A stretch of DNA of 64,000 bases from Impatiens glandulifera (GCF_907164915.1 NC_061865.1:53650587-53714586); one strand, 5' to 3'. Shown: positions 22,728 through 36,047, numbered from the stretch's first letter. Notes: a model not told the origin generated them from the letters alone. Made by a program: numbers and translations.

Positions 22728-25472
22728 TTACCTCGGTCCAGAAAGCTCCATTGCCTGAATGAGCAAAGAAGAATCATCCGTAAGATCAGAGTATCTTTCT
22801 GAAGACGAAAACTCATTCCCTCTGCATCTACTACTACCACCATCTACTTTTCTTTGAGATGCTTCCCACTTCTCGGCTAGCCCATCTCCTTCCAGCATCC
22901 TAACCACCTCTGACATTTTAGGCCTGTGGATGGGAAGATATTGAGTACACAGTAGAGCCACTTGAACCATTTCCTCAAGCTCGATTCTATCATAGTTAGT
23001 TTTCAAGTCCTTATCAACCAACATATCTAGTTTCTTTTCCAGGTGAATTTTCTTAACCTGAGAAGTTTTTAAAGAATTGGAAAATCATTAGTAACATGTA
23101 AATTTTAGAACCTTTTACTACTAATCACAAATAACTAACCCAGTCAAGCATGACTCCTTTCTGGTTTGCAGCTTTTCCAAAGTCTAAAGCTCTTTGGCCA
23201 GTGATAAGCTCAAGAAGGAGAATTCCAAACCCGAAAACATCTGTTTTCTCTGAAGACTGTCCTGTCGAGAGATACTCAGGTGCTATATGGCCAACTGTTC
23301 CTCTAACCGCTGTCGTGACATGGGAATCACGATGATCCAAAAGCTTAGCCAACCCAAAATCTCCTACAACAGCCTCACAGTAATCATCGAGCAATATGTT
23401 TGCTGCCTTCACATCCCTATGAATGATCTTTGGATCACATTGCTCATGTAGGTACAATAATCCCCTTGCAGCTCCTATAGCGATCCTCTTTCGTGTTCCC
23501 CAATCCAATGACGGTTTTCCTGCAAGAAATAAAAAAGACATGTCTAAGAAAGAACCATTTTTTTTCTTTTTTTACAATAAAAAGAATTTTGAAAAACCTT
23601 TGAGTCGAGAAGCAACACTCCCGTTTGACATGAAAGGATAGACAAGAAGCCTCTCAGTCGTTGTCATGCAAAAACCGTAAAGTTTGAGAAGATTTCTGTG
23701 CACGGCTAAACTGATCATCTCTACTTCGGTCTGGAATTGGATCTCCCCACCTGCTGCGTTTCCATCTTTAAGCCTTTTAACAGCAACAAGAGTTCCATCT
23801 TGGAGATGGCCTTTGTACACATTCCCAAAGCCTCCTTTTCCTACTATATTTTTGTTGCTGAAGTGGTTTGTAGCAATCTGAAGCTCTCTGAACTGGAATC
23901 TCTTCAAGTTCCCAAGGCAAACTTCTTCATGATTTTGTTCTGAAACAAAATTTGATTTTGTTTTTATATATTCTTAAACAGGAAATGAAATTATTCAATG
24001 ATTTGTTAGTCTTCTTTCTTACCACCTATATCGAAGAATATCTGTTGATTTCGCCTTTGTCTCCACCAGAGAAACAAACCGAACACAATCATCAGAATAC
24101 AAACGCACCCAATACTCGATCCAAATACCAACGCGAGTTTGTGATCTTTGGGTATACCGGGAAAATGAGAATCTAAAGAGATGAATGAATAAATCAGAAA
24201 GAGTTCTGCTAAAAAACAACCATAACCAGAAAGAAAATATTAAAAGAAGTCAGTTCTTACTCTGTGGATTAGGGACAGTATATGGCAGAGGGATTGCTGT
24301 TGTTTCGTTGCAGCCAGGCTCTGAACCCGTGGCGCAAATGGCTGGGTTTCCAATAAGACTGTTTATATCGATCAAGGAACATATTTATAACCCAGTCATC
24401 ACAATTGGAAAAAAATAAATCAGACAACTTACTTGAATGTTTTTGCCAGAATGTTTGGCACAGGTCCACTCAGGTTATTGTATGACAAATCCCTGGAATG
24501 TCGAACAAAGAAGACATATATTTTTTCTTTAAGTTTATTATTCCAACCAAATTCCATAGTAGAGGTTAAAGTAAAAGAAGGAAAACTAACAGAAATGAAA
24601 GCTGGATCATGCTAGCCAAACTAGCAGGAATTTCTCCAGAAAGACTATTGTTGTTCAGCCTCCTAAGTCACAGTTCAAAACCCCATCAAGAAACAAACAA
24701 AAAATTTAAAAACCATCGCGTATTCAAGATTTATAATAAAAACTTGAACAAGCGAAAAGCGCGTTTTTATGTTAAAGCTCTTACAGGTATTGAAGGTTCT
24801 TCATGTGGGCAAGAGATGAAGGGATTTCGCCACTGAAAGAGTTATCAGAAAGATCAAGTGTATGAATCTTTGGAAGCATCCCAAGTTGGATTGGAATTTC
24901 CCCTGATATATTATTATTTTGTAGAAGCCTGAAAAGAAAAATGGATAAAAAATTTCAAATATTTGTTCTTCCCAAAGAATACTTTCTAAATCTTGGTTCT
25001 TAGTTCTTACACTGTTACAAGGTTTGTCAAGTTTCCAATGCTGCTTGAGAGTGTACCAGACAGATTTTGGCTCGGAGTCCCCCTGCAAAACATCCCCAAG
25101 CATTAATTTTTATTTATTTTTCATCATCATAATCTTAACATACTCACAAGCCAATTACTAGCTTATCAGCTGAGCAGGTAACCATGGTCCAACTACATGG
25201 ATCAACCGAGTCAGCATCCCAGTTGTCTAAAACATGATGAGGATCCACCAAGGAACTTTTGATTTCTATCAAAGCATTAACTGACAATTCAAAATGAACA
25301 AACATCAAAACAAAAATTCAGACATGTTTGAAGAATTATGTGTGTATTATTATTATTACTACTCACCTTCATAGTTAATACCACCGGGTGTGAGAAGAGC
25401 ATATGAACAAGCCCAGAAGCTGAACAAGTACACACTCAACATAACCCTTCCCAGTTTCTTCTCCATTTCCAT
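22728..25472 (-). CDS. NIK1: NIK-type leucine-rich-repeat receptor-like kinase (LRR-RLK subfamily II)
   Basis: Plasma-membrane receptor kinase related to SERK/BAK1. NIK proteins are known as targets of geminivirus nuclear shuttle protein and as immune regulators. Eleven exons on the minus strand, in translation order: 25472-25367, 25280-25148, 25082-25011, 24928-24785, 24662-24591, 24492-24433, 24358-24261, 24172-24023, 23939-23598, 23519-23140 and 23057-22728, all in phase, giving 628 residues (Arabidopsis NIK1 is about 638). A signal peptide covers about residues 1-25, then an LRR N-cap ([10 protein letters not shown]), four to five LRRs ([11 protein letters not shown]), a transmembrane helix near 241-262 and the kinase. 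Kinase motifs are [42 protein letters not shown] and the activation loop [20 protein letters not shown]. The C-terminal [23 protein letters not shown] is typical. All catalytic residues are present. The first of two close ATGs was chosen. Confidence 0.95.
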
Positions 25473-25829
25473 GGAAACAAATACCAAACACTTGGCGGGC
25501 ACTCTTTAGAAGAAGAAATGAATTTGTTTTTGAGCAATATTTGTGTGAAGCTATGAACAAGTGAGAGGAAGAGAGAAACAAGGAGAAAAAAACAGAGGGT
25601 CAGGTAGAAAAGTGAGAAGCAACATGGCTACCACTTGGTTGTTGAAAACAAAGGAAGGAATATATATGAGAAAACAAGGATAAAGAACATAACCCAATGC
25701 AGGAAAAAAGCAACCAGTAATGTAATTAAGAATCTTAGGATTGAGTTGAGAAAAGGAAAAGGAAATCAATCCCTCTTCCATTTAGATTGTTTTGAAAAGG
25801 GATGTCTTTTGATCTAGTTCTTCAATATA

Positions 25830-27510
25830 AAAAAGTAAACAGGGGAAAGCAGTCTATCAGAGCTGTTGGGCACTCTGTAAATAGTACTGTAAAGTGGTAC
25901 AGTAAACAACACTAAAGTGCGGAAATGAACTGAACTCTGTTTGTACTAGCTAGCTATGGTTAGAAAAAAGGTGACTCATTTGTATGTATGCATGTGTGTG
26001 GATGTATTACTAAACAACAAAAGAATGTATAGTATTCAACAATCTCCTTTCACTTTCCATTTTGGTTTGCTCACTTCCCTTCATTTGTGCTCTTGTTGGG
26101 ATTAGCTAGGGTTTTAATTATTTGAATATTGATAGGGTTTTAGATTTAAAATGTGGGTTTAAAAAAAACAAAAAATTGAAGGGTATATATATTATTTTAT
26201 TTATTTATAAAAAAATATCAACTTTTATTAAAAATAACTTAAAATGCATTAAACATTATAAAAAAAATGGAAGAGAAAAAATAAAATAATAAATAAATAA
26301 GAAAATAATGTAAGAATTTAAAAAAAAACAAAATAAATTGAAAGGTATTAATATATAATATAATAATTATTGTAATTGTATTGAAATGATATTTTAGTGG
26401 ATAAATTAAGTTATATATTATACATAAAAAAAAATATAAAAAATTAGTAATTTGTTTTTAAAGATGGATATGTTATCCTTAATTTTTATTAACTTATTTT
26501 GGTTGGGTTGTTTCACTCTAATTAACTAGATTATAGTTGAGAATTAATTTTAAAGTTATTAGTTTGTAAAAATTTATTATTAAGTTGTCTTGAATTAATG
26601 GTGTAAAAAAAATAATATTAAACAAAAGAAAAATATATAATTTTGTTGTATAATCTGGATTTAAAAAAATAAGATTAACACACAAAAAAAATTAATCTTT
26701 AATTATATTAATATAATTAAAAATGTATTGTGATATATTTTGGAGATTCTTTCTGAATATATTATTATTGACGAGTTGAAGTTTATTTAAATGTGTAGTC
26801 GGACACTTTAAAAAACTGAAGTCTTTATCTTGAGAGAATCGTTTTCCGTCTCAATTTTGTATTATTAGGGTTTTGAAGGACCGAGTGTTATATATATTCG
26901 TGTCAAAACTTAATATAAGTGTTATAGAAATTCGTGTCAAAACTTAGTATGTTGCGATGTAATCTATGTTTTAATCTCCTTAATAATATTATTATTATAT
27001 TTTTTTTATTGTGAACGTAGTCAAATTTTATTTTAGTAATTAAATAATATTAAATTTGTGTGCAATGTAGGATAACATTTACCATGTGAAACATTTTAAA
27101 TATATAATGTATCTGACATGAAATCTCATAAGCTCGTGAGTAAATTAAATATACTATAAATAACTTATGCAAAAACCTACTAGCATACCCATTAAAGTAT
27201 TTATAGGTTCACAATTTCATTTTTAATAAATGTAAATTATTGATGAGATATTTTATGATATTAATTTGGCATAAAGTAAGGTGTTAAAATGAGAATGATG
27301 AAAAGAGAATAAAAAAAAGAGATTATTATTGTGAGTGGGAGTGGAGGGATGATGAGGTGAGAATCTCAATATGGTGGTGACCTCGAGATTGGTGTTTCAA
27401 ATGGCATCTCCTACTAAAGATGTTATGCACTTCAATTACTCAATTATTTCTTAAAAGGACATATAAAGAAACAAAATAAATATAATTAACATTTTTTTAA
27501 AATAATGAGT
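25830..27510. other. intergenic upstream of the NIK-type gene
   Basis: The 400 bases next to the gene are mixed composition and probably contain its promoter. From about 26160 the DNA is very AT-rich with poly-A and poly-T runs. No gene or clear repeat was found apart from short purine tracts near 27300. Confidence 0.5.
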
Positions 27511-27521
27511 TTCGCTTCTTT

Positions 27522-27885
27522 TTTGAAATGCGACTAATCTATGCGGGTTAAACACATAATCCACAAGCACACTTAATCATTTAATCAGATACATAACTTG
27601 TAATCTGACGGACTCAAACTCAGGACCTCAAAAAGACTAGAGATATCCACATATTGTTATCGCTAGGTTAAAAGAGGGGATGTCTCTAAAGGAAACATTC
27701 TTCTTTGAAATGCGACTAATCTCTGCGGGTTAAACACATAGTCCGCAAACACACTTAATCATTTAATCAGATATATAACTTGTCATCTGACGGGCTCAAA
27801 CTCAGGACCTCAAAAAGACTAGGAATATCCACATATTGTTGTCACTAAGTTAAAAGAGGGGATATCTCCAAAAACTTTTAGATTT
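27522..27885 (-). mobile_element. tandem pair of tRNA-derived SINEs, 182-bp period
   Basis: Two copies starting at 27522 and 27704 repeat the same phrases (TTTGAAATGCGACTAATCT, GCGGGTTAAACACATA, ACACTTAATCATTTAATCAG, CTCAAACTCAGGACCTC, CACATATTGTT, TTAAAAGAGGGGAT) with few differences. On the minus strand each starts with an A-box-like TTAACCTAGCGATAAC and has a B-box-like GAGTTTGAGTCC about 45-50 bases later, the order expected of a polymerase III promoter. There is no coding frame. Confidence 0.6.
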
Positions 27886-30220
27886 TGATATAAAATCTCA
27901 AAAAAATCACATGTTACCATTAATAATTTTTATCAAATTAGTAGCTACAATTCTAATTATCTTATTTGGAATTGATGAAGAATTCTAATTAACTTGTTAA
28001 TTTGTTTAGAGATTTAATGGATGATACTTAATTTTATATGGGTTTTCATTTCTCATATTGAGGGATGATCTGCACGTGGATGTAACACGTGCAAACGGGA
28101 CCTTGTAAGGGTTGATAAGATAATTCAAACATGGGTGGGTGGTCAAAGTGGGCCAATAATGGTCAACATATATGATCATCTGAAAAAGAAAACACATTGA
28201 TCATCAAGCATTAACAAATTAGCAATGTTCAATGATTATAATTCATCATAACTATGTTATCAATGTATGTGACAAAATAATTTCTAACATTTCTTTTGTC
28301 AAACAATTAGAAAAATGCTTGTTTGTATTGACTATTGAGTTTGTAAATAATAGTTGAAAAGGAAATAAAATTGTTAACTATGTCTTGTTATATCGTTAGA
28401 ACATAACGACAAAAGTATTATATAAAAAATTGAAGAAAACAAATAAATTAATAAACTAAACGAAAAAACAAAAATACAAAATCAAGTTTATAATTTTTCC
28501 TTATTTTTTTTTTTAATTTTACTCTAATTACTCGATAAAATGCACTTAATTTGAGTATTTGAGTTTATCTTAAAATTCAATATAAACAGAATTTGAGAAC
28601 TTTCAATTATTTGCTCGATCAAATACCATTATAAGTATTTAAAAAAATTGAACACCAATATTATATGAAGAGATTATCAAACTAGTATATTGTTTATACA
28701 ATTCAAAATTAATTTTCATCTAGTATATTGTTTATACAATTCAAAATTAATTTATTAAAAGTTTTCTAATTTTTTCTCATATCAACGAATAACAAATAAC
28801 ATCACTCTCTACTTGTATTAAACGAAAATTAGAAAAAGAAAACATATGTATGAATTCTCGTAACAACGGATATCATCATCCTTCTCTATTTGTATTAAAC
28901 GAAATTTAGAAAAAGAAAATATATATATATATATATGAATATGATGTTAATATTGGAAATGAGATAAAATGTTCATATATCTAAATATAATGACTTATCA
29001 ACTAGATACGTGAGGGAGAGTAAGTATAAAATTTGAAAGTCAAAATCGTTAGTTTAAAAAGTTTAAAAAGATCGTTTGACCAATTTATATTAAGTTTATT
29101 AAATTGATTTATCTTGTTTTGACATTATTTATTTCTACGGATATTATTGAAGATCATTATCAATAATGAAGAATATGAAGACGTAACTTTGTAACCAATA
29201 GAAGATGATTTTCTTGTCAATTACTTGACACTTTATATTGAACGAGATTTAATTGAAGATGTAAATGTAGATTCTATAATTGCTATAATCGCTTAAAGCT
29301 CAATTTATTTGAACATTCTAATATATTGTTTCCTTTTTATATATATTACAAAGGAATTCAAACTCATCTCAATTATAATCCTAGATCCGTCATTGTGGAA
29401 CTGCTAGATAAGAAAAAGTTGGTGGCAGGTCAAATCCTAGTCGGGTTGGGTACTTGATCAACTCGTACATGGCAATGAGTATGACACAAGACATCTTCTC
29501 GTGTGATGCAAATTGTTTTAGGACCATTGATACAAGGGTTTAAATGACTATGAGAGTATCATGATTTGACGGTGTTTACAAACATCAAATTGCCACGATC
29601 CTAGTGTTGGAATTTTATTGTTAATCTTCTTAACTTTGTATGCTTGACATGTTTTTTTGTTGATGAGTTATCGTATTCCTCTTAAAATAGTTTAGAATTT
29701 CTATTATGGATGTTTTTCTTCCCTTGTAACAATAATTTGATTAGATAGCACTATTTGAACATAAAGAAGCTTATAATTCATGAAGAAATAATTAACACAA
29801 AATTAAGGCTTAAACATTAGTGATAATTTCCAACTACAACCAAATTAAATTGAGAGATGTTTCTATCTATATAGTAGAGGTAGAACATGGGTAAATCTAA
29901 GGGGTTGTTTGAGTTTGGGTTTAGATGTATTTATAAATAAAACTGATTTGGTTTTGAAATCTTCATGATTTTATTTGAATAATTAGAAAATACAAAACAA
30001 TAAAAATAATTTTCAAATGAGCATATGTTCATTAAAAGGAAGGTTCAAATGATATTAGAAGTCCATTATCACATCATTACAATTGGAACTATTTTAATCA
30101 TCTCAAATAAGCTTTTAGGGTTAATGATGTCCCTAACTAAAAGTAGATATTGAAATTTATATTGTTTTCTTTATATACAAAAATATATATATTGATGTGA
30201 AAATCTAGAAATTACCCTTC
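27886..30220. other. intergenic with small tandem duplications
   Basis: No gene found. A 34-bp phrase beginning CTAGTATATTGTTTATACAA is repeated at about 28683 and 28720. A block of about 85 bp (CTTGTATTAAACGAAAATTAG...) at 28812 recurs at 28890. The segment 29390-29700 is of higher complexity, but I cannot assign it. Confidence 0.5.
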
Positions 30221-30221
30221 A

Positions 30222-30362
30222 AAGTAGTTCAGTGATAAGAGTCGGTTTAAGAAATCAAAATATCACAAATTCGATTACATCTGAAAGCGCTTTAATTTTA
30301 AGCGATTGCATAGTTATAGGATGTCGTGCTAGTTCTCCTTTAATTTTAATTTTTTTTTTTAA
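30222..30362 (+). mobile_element. tRNA-derived SINE with poly-T tail
   Basis: Begins GTAGTTCAGTGATAAGAG (A-box-like), has AAATTCGATTACA (B-box-like) about 35 bases later, then a body of about 70 bp ending in TTTAATTTTAATTTTTTTTTTTT. This is the layout of several plant SINE families. The following 30365-30580 contains moderately complex sequence with three short overlapping frames that do not look like genes. Confidence 0.55.
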
Positions 30363-30579
30363 AATTATACAATTTGGTTGGCAATGGCTCCCCCTTGCCC
30401 TTAAGGGCCACCATGGGACACATTGGCCCAACAAGACTTCATCCAGCACCTAATGGAAGGTGTGAGCACAAAAAAAACAGGTTCCAAAGGATCTTTGGAT
30501 GGAGGTTGACAAAGATATGGTTCTCTGTCTTTATTTCTTTATGTCAATTCATGCCTTATTTTTCCTCATTTTAACTTCT

Positions 30580-32640
30580 TTTTCCAACTTTACTCCTTTT
30601 AAATATTTTCAAACCACTCAAACAAGGTGCCAAGCATATCTCAATCTCTTAATCCCAAATTGATTTTTATCCTAGTTTATTTTCGAGAATAACTAGCATG
30701 ATCATCTTTTTTTGAGAATCGACTTTACCATTTCAACTGTTTCGGCGAGTTCTGTTATTTAATAACAAGACTTACTATAGACATTATTTAAATTCGTAAT
30801 AATAACAATGATATATTAATACAAATTTTGACATTTAAAAAATATAATTCTTTAAGTGTTTGGTAATTGCACTTACTAATTAATATCAGTAATAATAAAA
30901 TATCAAATAAATTAGGGCTCCGAGAGAACTATTAGTTGTTGCGGTTTTGTTCTATTAGAAAATGGGTGAAGTGAATTTGATAGTTATAACAAATTGTTGT
31001 ATCAATCTTACCAAAAATTAAAACTCGATAAAGATTAATAAAAATAGAATATTGTTCATTTTTCCATGTTTCAAATTTGATATAACAATTTTAGAAATGT
31101 ATTAAAGTAGATATATTCTAAGGGTGTAGATGATAAAAGAAGAATAGTGAAAGTAGAAAAAAAAAAAAAAGCAAAATTTGATTGAAGACAAATATCACCT
31201 ATGATCTAATAAAGATATATATACTCTAAGTAGTGGGTGGTACCCAAATGAGTAGGAAATAATTGCTTTTAAGACCCTCAAGTGGGTTTTGGTTTGTTAA
31301 GAGAAGAAAAAAGGTGTCAACTTGCACCAAATGAAGGGGTATGTCTACAAAAATAGAAGATGCCAATAGAGCATCTCAAAATCACATTAATTCATTAATA
31401 ACTATAAATAAATACCCATAAACTATTTTTTTTCTTTCTTATAATCTTATTTGAAAGAAAAGAATTTTAAAAAGTCAGTATTTGACTTCTATTATTATTA
31501 TTTTATAACTTTGTATATTAATGGTCATTGGCATCTTTAATAGTGGAAAAGAATATTTGATGAAAGGCGTAAAGAATATGATCGATTTTTGCACATTAAC
31601 AAGTTGTATACCTCAACAACTTCAAATAGTTTAATTGTAAAAATTTTGTTATAAAAACAAAATGAATCGAAAGCTATATTAATCGACCGAAGACTGTATA
31701 CTATTGAATTTGTGTTTGGCGAGACAAAGAAATATATCGTTAGGTAAATAATTGAGATTAGCTGCCTAGAAATATATTTTGTGTTCTTAATACAAACCCT
31801 AAAAGAAAATGACAGAATATATTCATCAATTTAGTGGGCCTCTCTTTAAAGCTTAGGGGCTCCTCATATTCTATTTTCTCCAAAGTTCTACCCCTTATGT
31901 CTAGCAATAGAATATGCCATCAATTCATGCTAAAAGAATTCTCATTTATTACCTAATAAAGTTAGTATGAATGGCTATCTCATCTCTCATATAAATAGCC
32001 CTAAATTCTCATCAATTATTGAAATGGCTTTATTACTTTTTATTTATTTATATTGTTATTAAAGTTACATTTTTTTTTTCCTTTATTTCTTTGAATATTA
32101 GTGAGCTAGTTCGACTTGGAATTGTAGACTTTGAGACCCTTAAATATCTTAGATTGAATTGAAATTTCAATCATATGTTTCAATTAAAAGATATCTAACA
32201 ATAATCCATTTTTCATAATTCAATATCACTTATTCCTTTTAAAATAAATTTATATATTGTGATTTTCACATCTTAAAAAGAAAAATGAATGTGAATTAAT
32301 TAATGAAATTTAAAATCTTAAAATGATTAAATTTTAGTACAAGTCTCTTGCTAGTAAGGATCAATAAATGATAAATATTGTCTCTCTTTTACCATACAAC
32401 TTTTCCTAATAGCCCTTTAAATGACTGTTTTAATGTTAAAGGAAAAGGTAATGAAAACTCAAATCCAATACAAATTAAAGATAATTGAAAACTGTACCCA
32501 AAAAACAAAGTTATTAATTGTTTATTTTTTTAATTAAGAAAAGTTATCCCACTAATATTAGTTTAATTGAAAAGTTTAGAATATGTTAGGCTGGTATTCA
32601 CATTTTAATTTGCAAAGTTTTAAAATTCTTAAAAAATAAG
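30580..32640. other. intergenic, AT-rich
   Basis: No coding region, RNA gene or clear repeat could be supported in this stretch. Confidence 0.5.
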
Positions 32641-32643
32641 TAG

Positions 32644-32715
32644 TGTGGCTGCTGGGATTCGAGCCCAGGTCTCCACGGCCACAACGTGGAATTCTTACCA
32701 CTAAACTACAGCCAC
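32644..32715 (-). tRNA. tRNA-His (anticodon GTG)
   Basis: On the minus strand a 72-nt cloverleaf starts GTGGCTGTAGTTTAGTGGTA and ends CAGCAGCCACA. The acceptor stem GTGGCTG pairs with CAGCCAC. The anticodon arm is CCACGTTGTGGCCGTGG with GTG at the anticodon. The B box is GGCTCGAATCC. It is followed downstream by a run of six T, a polymerase III terminator. CCA is not encoded. It looks like a functional nuclear gene. Confidence 0.95.
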
Positions 32716-32719
32716 TTTT

Positions 32720-34580
32720 GTGTCAAATTTGACTAATAAATTAAAATCTTTTATAAATAAAATCACATATATAGAGGAAAAAAAAATTATTGTCTTATGT
32801 CATTATGTATCAACATTTTATTTATTTTTTTGGGTTCTATTAATTATAATCAACAAATATCTAGTTGAACGTTGAAAGTTTGGTCATGTATACTAATAAC
32901 ACTATATCAAGATTTTTCTTGTCTCTCACTTTGGTTATAGTCAAAAAGAACTTGGAAGAAGGTTGCATGTGATATCAAAATATTTCTTAGTAGACTTTTG
33001 TTAAACCATTCACATTGCAAGAAGGTTGTGATAGAATGAAACATTGAACTTTTTCAAACTTGAATTAAGAGTTATTCAAAATTTGTTTTCGAGCTTGAAC
33101 CTGGATTATTGAGATATTGAAGAGTTATTCTTAATTGTTTTTGAGGTTGAAGTTGGATTTTTGAGATATTGAAGAATTATTCCGAATTTTCAGTAAATAA
33201 TTTAATAAGGTAGTTCAAGTAAAAATAGTTTCACATCACAAAACAAACATTTCAAATTAACTGAGAAGAGTCGGTACTATCTAGGGGTGGGTCTATACGA
33301 TATACCTTAATTTTTTATTCATACTTTATATTTTACCAAAAGTTTCGGTATAAAAAATTCATACATTTATCTTACCTTACATAATTACTACATAAATGTT
33401 AAAAAAATAAAATTAAAGATATTTATTATAAAATATATTTTTTTAAAATTCAAACCATCTTAGTAAAAAGCAAATGTTAATAATTAAATTTAGTTACAAA
33501 AATTGGAATTAACATGAATAAGCACAAGTATAAAACTAAAGTGAATGTAAGAAAATATTTTCTATTTCAGATGAACTTGGTAACATATTATACTCTATTA
33601 AGTCGATTTAAAAAAAACAAATCAATCACGTGTGATAAAATTAGTTTTATATATATTCTAAAATAGAAAGTGATTACATATTCTAATTATATTTTGATTT
33701 GATTTAAAAAAATAATGTTTCTATACTTAAATTAATATCAAATATATTTGTTTCCTTATGAGTATTATATATATATAATCTATAAATATTATTTTGGTAT
33801 TTCAATATATCTCAATATATTAAAATTTTGAAAATTCGATGGTGTATCTTTAATTTTGGTATTAGTATCATGCCTTATATTTTTTTTGGTATATCAAAAA
33901 ATCGATATTTTCGATATATTGTGGTACGAATTTTCTCTCTTCTTAATACTATCAAAGAATAAACTCTAATTTCAAAAAAAAAAACTTAAATTTTTAGGTA
34001 AGTTTTTTACATCATTCTAACTTAACATGTCAAAGAATTTATAATTTTGTAATATCAATGAATGTGAATGATTTTGTAATATCAATGAATGTGAATGATG
34101 GAAATATTGAAAAAATATTCTAAGTTTTCAGTTATAATCTAATAGAAAACTTCAAGTGATTTTCATATAAGAATAAATTCTAATTTACACAAAAATATTA
34201 AGTAAGTTTTTGATATCATTCTAAGATAACATAGAATTTATAGTTTTGTGATGGCAATCAATTGTTCTTTTATACATGTATAATAAACTCACATAAAAAA
34301 AACATTGTAAACTGCAATTGTATAATATGAAATTTCATTTATTTCAAAACAAATAACAACTATTGAAAAACAAATAACATAGAAGAGAATTAAAACTAGA
34401 AAAACAATAATCTCTTGAAATTCATACTTCAAACTGGAATCAAGAGAAACAATCAAATTCTTGATGATTCTCTCAATCTCCAACTCTTAAGACTCCATTC
34501 AATACAGCAAATAAATAGTTAAAAGAAACAACTTGCAAAACCTTACTGGTTTGCTTTATTGAAAACGAAAACAATAACAA
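32720..34580. other. intergenic; possible hAT-like relic and tandem repeats
   Basis: A phrase of about 60 bp (GGATTATTGAGATATTGAAGAGTTATTC) is repeated at 33105 and 33160. CTAGGGGTGGGTCTATACGATATACC at 33283 resembles the end of an hAT element, and the match to a similar AT-rich block near 37165-37320 is weak. A 29-bp unit (ATTTTGTAATATCAATGAATGTGAATG) is tandem at 34040-34100. Confidence 0.4.
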
Positions 34581-34632
34581 TGAAATGAAATTAAACCTAA
34601 AGATTAACTCCTCTTCTTCATCTTCTTCTTTT

Positions 34633-35676
34633 TTATTTCTCCTTCAACCAACATTTCAGAACAGACTTAGGAGATTCAGATCCAGTAGATTTAGCAAATT
34701 TATGGTAAACAATACCAAGCTCGTTATTATTGCTCTTCTCTTCAATGCTATAACCTTTAATATCCATAGAACAAGTCTTCTCCAGCATTTCCTCACCAAC
34801 ATCAGCATGAACCGATACAGAGAACTCCTTCGGCCTAAAACAAGACAAAACCCTCTCAACCACACTCTCCATACTCACAACTTTCGGGTCATACCCGACC
34901 ATTTCAAAGCTTGCATAACTAAAACCATCTTCTGGAGTAACATGAATAGTCGAGATTGCATCTCCTTCAATAGAGTTCATTGAATACCCACATGGGTCAA
35001 AGTCAAAATCGCATATTTCAGAATTCGGTAGGATGTTTCTTATTCCAGAGTTTTTAGTCATGATATCAGCAGAACCAGATTGGTTTTTGTAGAACACAGA
35101 TGCTTTCTCTTTATCCAAACCGGTCATGCACATCTCCATTGTGTAGATTGGGTTGGTTAAGGCGGGTAAAGCTGATGAGGCTGAGTACACATGCCATTTC
35201 TGTGGCTTATCAGAGTCTCCCATTATGTAAGCATTGCTACCAAAACCAAGTTTTCCAAAGTAGCTATTGAGAACATCAATTTCTTCAGAGAAGTTACGAT
35301 GTGGGTAGACCTGAGCTGAAGGGAAAATGAAACTTCCACGAGTGTATCTCACAGATTCAACTTTAAGCGAAATGGAATTGGCCAAATTCAAGATGGGTGG
35401 GATCGATAAAAGCAGCTTAGTAGTTCCACATGTTTTTATCACTAGTTTGTATGCAAAGATGAAAAGGCTTGATTCAGACAGCACATAGGAATCAACATGG
35501 GCATTTGATAAGGAAGAAACAATAGTGCATTCAGCTGGACCAAGAATTTCATCCAACTGTGATCGAGTTAGAGACCTAAGACCTTGCCCATTAGGATCAG
35601 CGTAGAAACTTGGGACAGCAAATGAAATTTCAAGTCTTTTTTCGTAACCCTCGAATCCAATTGCAGAGATTGCCAT
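34633..35676 (-). CDS. SAMDC: S-adenosylmethionine decarboxylase proenzyme
   Basis: It makes decarboxylated AdoMet, the aminopropyl donor for spermidine and spermine. A single uninterrupted exon encodes 347 residues (plant enzymes are about 350-365). The start is the ATG at 35676; three more codons upstream are open but lack an ATG. N-terminal [12 protein letters not shown] carries the conserved glutamates. The self-cleavage site is YVLSESSLF, with the bond between Glu68 and Ser69, the serine becoming the pyruvoyl cofactor. KTCGTT holds the conserved cysteine, and the PEST-like segment [16 protein letters not shown] is present. The first reading frames of the mRNA are the two uORFs just upstream, so translation is expected to fall when polyamines are high. 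Confidence 0.96.
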   Translation of the reverse strand: MAISAIGFEGYEKRLEISFAVPSFYADPNGQGLRSLTRSQLDEILGPAECTIVSSLSNAHVDSYVLSESSLFIFAYKLVIKTCGTTKLLLSIPPILNLANSISLKVESVRYTRGSFIFPSAQVYPHRNFSEEIDVLNSYFGKLGFGSNAYIMGDSDKPQKWHVYSASSALPALTNPIYTMEMCMTGLDKEKASVFYKNQSGSADIMTKNSGIRNILPNSEICDFDFDPCGYSMNSIEGDAISTIHVTPEDGFSYASFEMVGYDPKVVSMESVVERVLSCFRPKEFSVSVHADVGEEMLEKTCSMDIKGYSIEEKSNNNELGIVYHKFAKSTGSESPKSVLKCWLKEK

Positions 35677-35799
35677 TTCAAACAAAGAGGTAGAAGAAGA
35701 AGAAGGAAAGGAGTAAATCTATCAACTAAGAAAGCAATAATGACTAGGAAACACCACGGGTGAGGTTCGTGGTTTATGACAATGGGAATTCAAGGAATA

Positions 35800-36039
35800 T
35801 TAGGATGGCTTGCGAGCGCACTGCAGAATTATCAAAGCAAAACACATATATCAATAAAGAAACTCATTCAAAATTGATCAAGTTATAAAGAAACTCACGT
35901 TGGAGTAAGCAGCAGATCTGAATTTCTTGATTCCACCGTTGGGTCGAACGTCTTCAATGCTATATCCAAGAGGAGCTTCGTAAAATAACGATTTACTACT
36001 ACTACTACTAGACTTCGATTTACCACCTTTAGATTCCAT
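35800..36039 (-). CDS. conserved small uORF of SAMDC (53 codons, spliced)
   Basis: It encodes the regulatory leader peptide beginning MESKGGKSKSSSS and containing EAPLGYSIEDVRPNGGIKKF, ending CARKPS. Exons on the minus strand are 36039-35899 and 35820-35800, joined across an intron (donor GTGAG, acceptor CTGCAG) after the Asn of AAYSN, the position known in other plants. In plants this peptide stalls ribosomes when polyamines are high and so represses the main frame. It ends 123 bases before the main ATG. Confidence 0.95.
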
Positions 36040-36047
36040 TAGAACAT
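36039..36047 (-). CDS. tiny uORF of SAMDC (Met-Phe-stop)
   Basis: ATG TTC TAA, whose last A is the first base of the small uORF start codon (TAATG). The one-base overlap is the standard plant arrangement. The tiny uORF lets ribosomes bypass the small uORF at low polyamine. Confidence 0.9.
   Translation of the reverse strand: MF

Noticed and set aside
30365..30580. Possible microRNA precursor
   Set aside because: Short inverted matches such as GCCCTTAAGGGC are present, but no 60-150-base stem with a known miRNA sequence could be made out by eye.
35677..35685. Three-codon upstream extension of SAMDC
   Set aside because: The extension begins with TTG; the first ATG gives the usual plant N-terminus.
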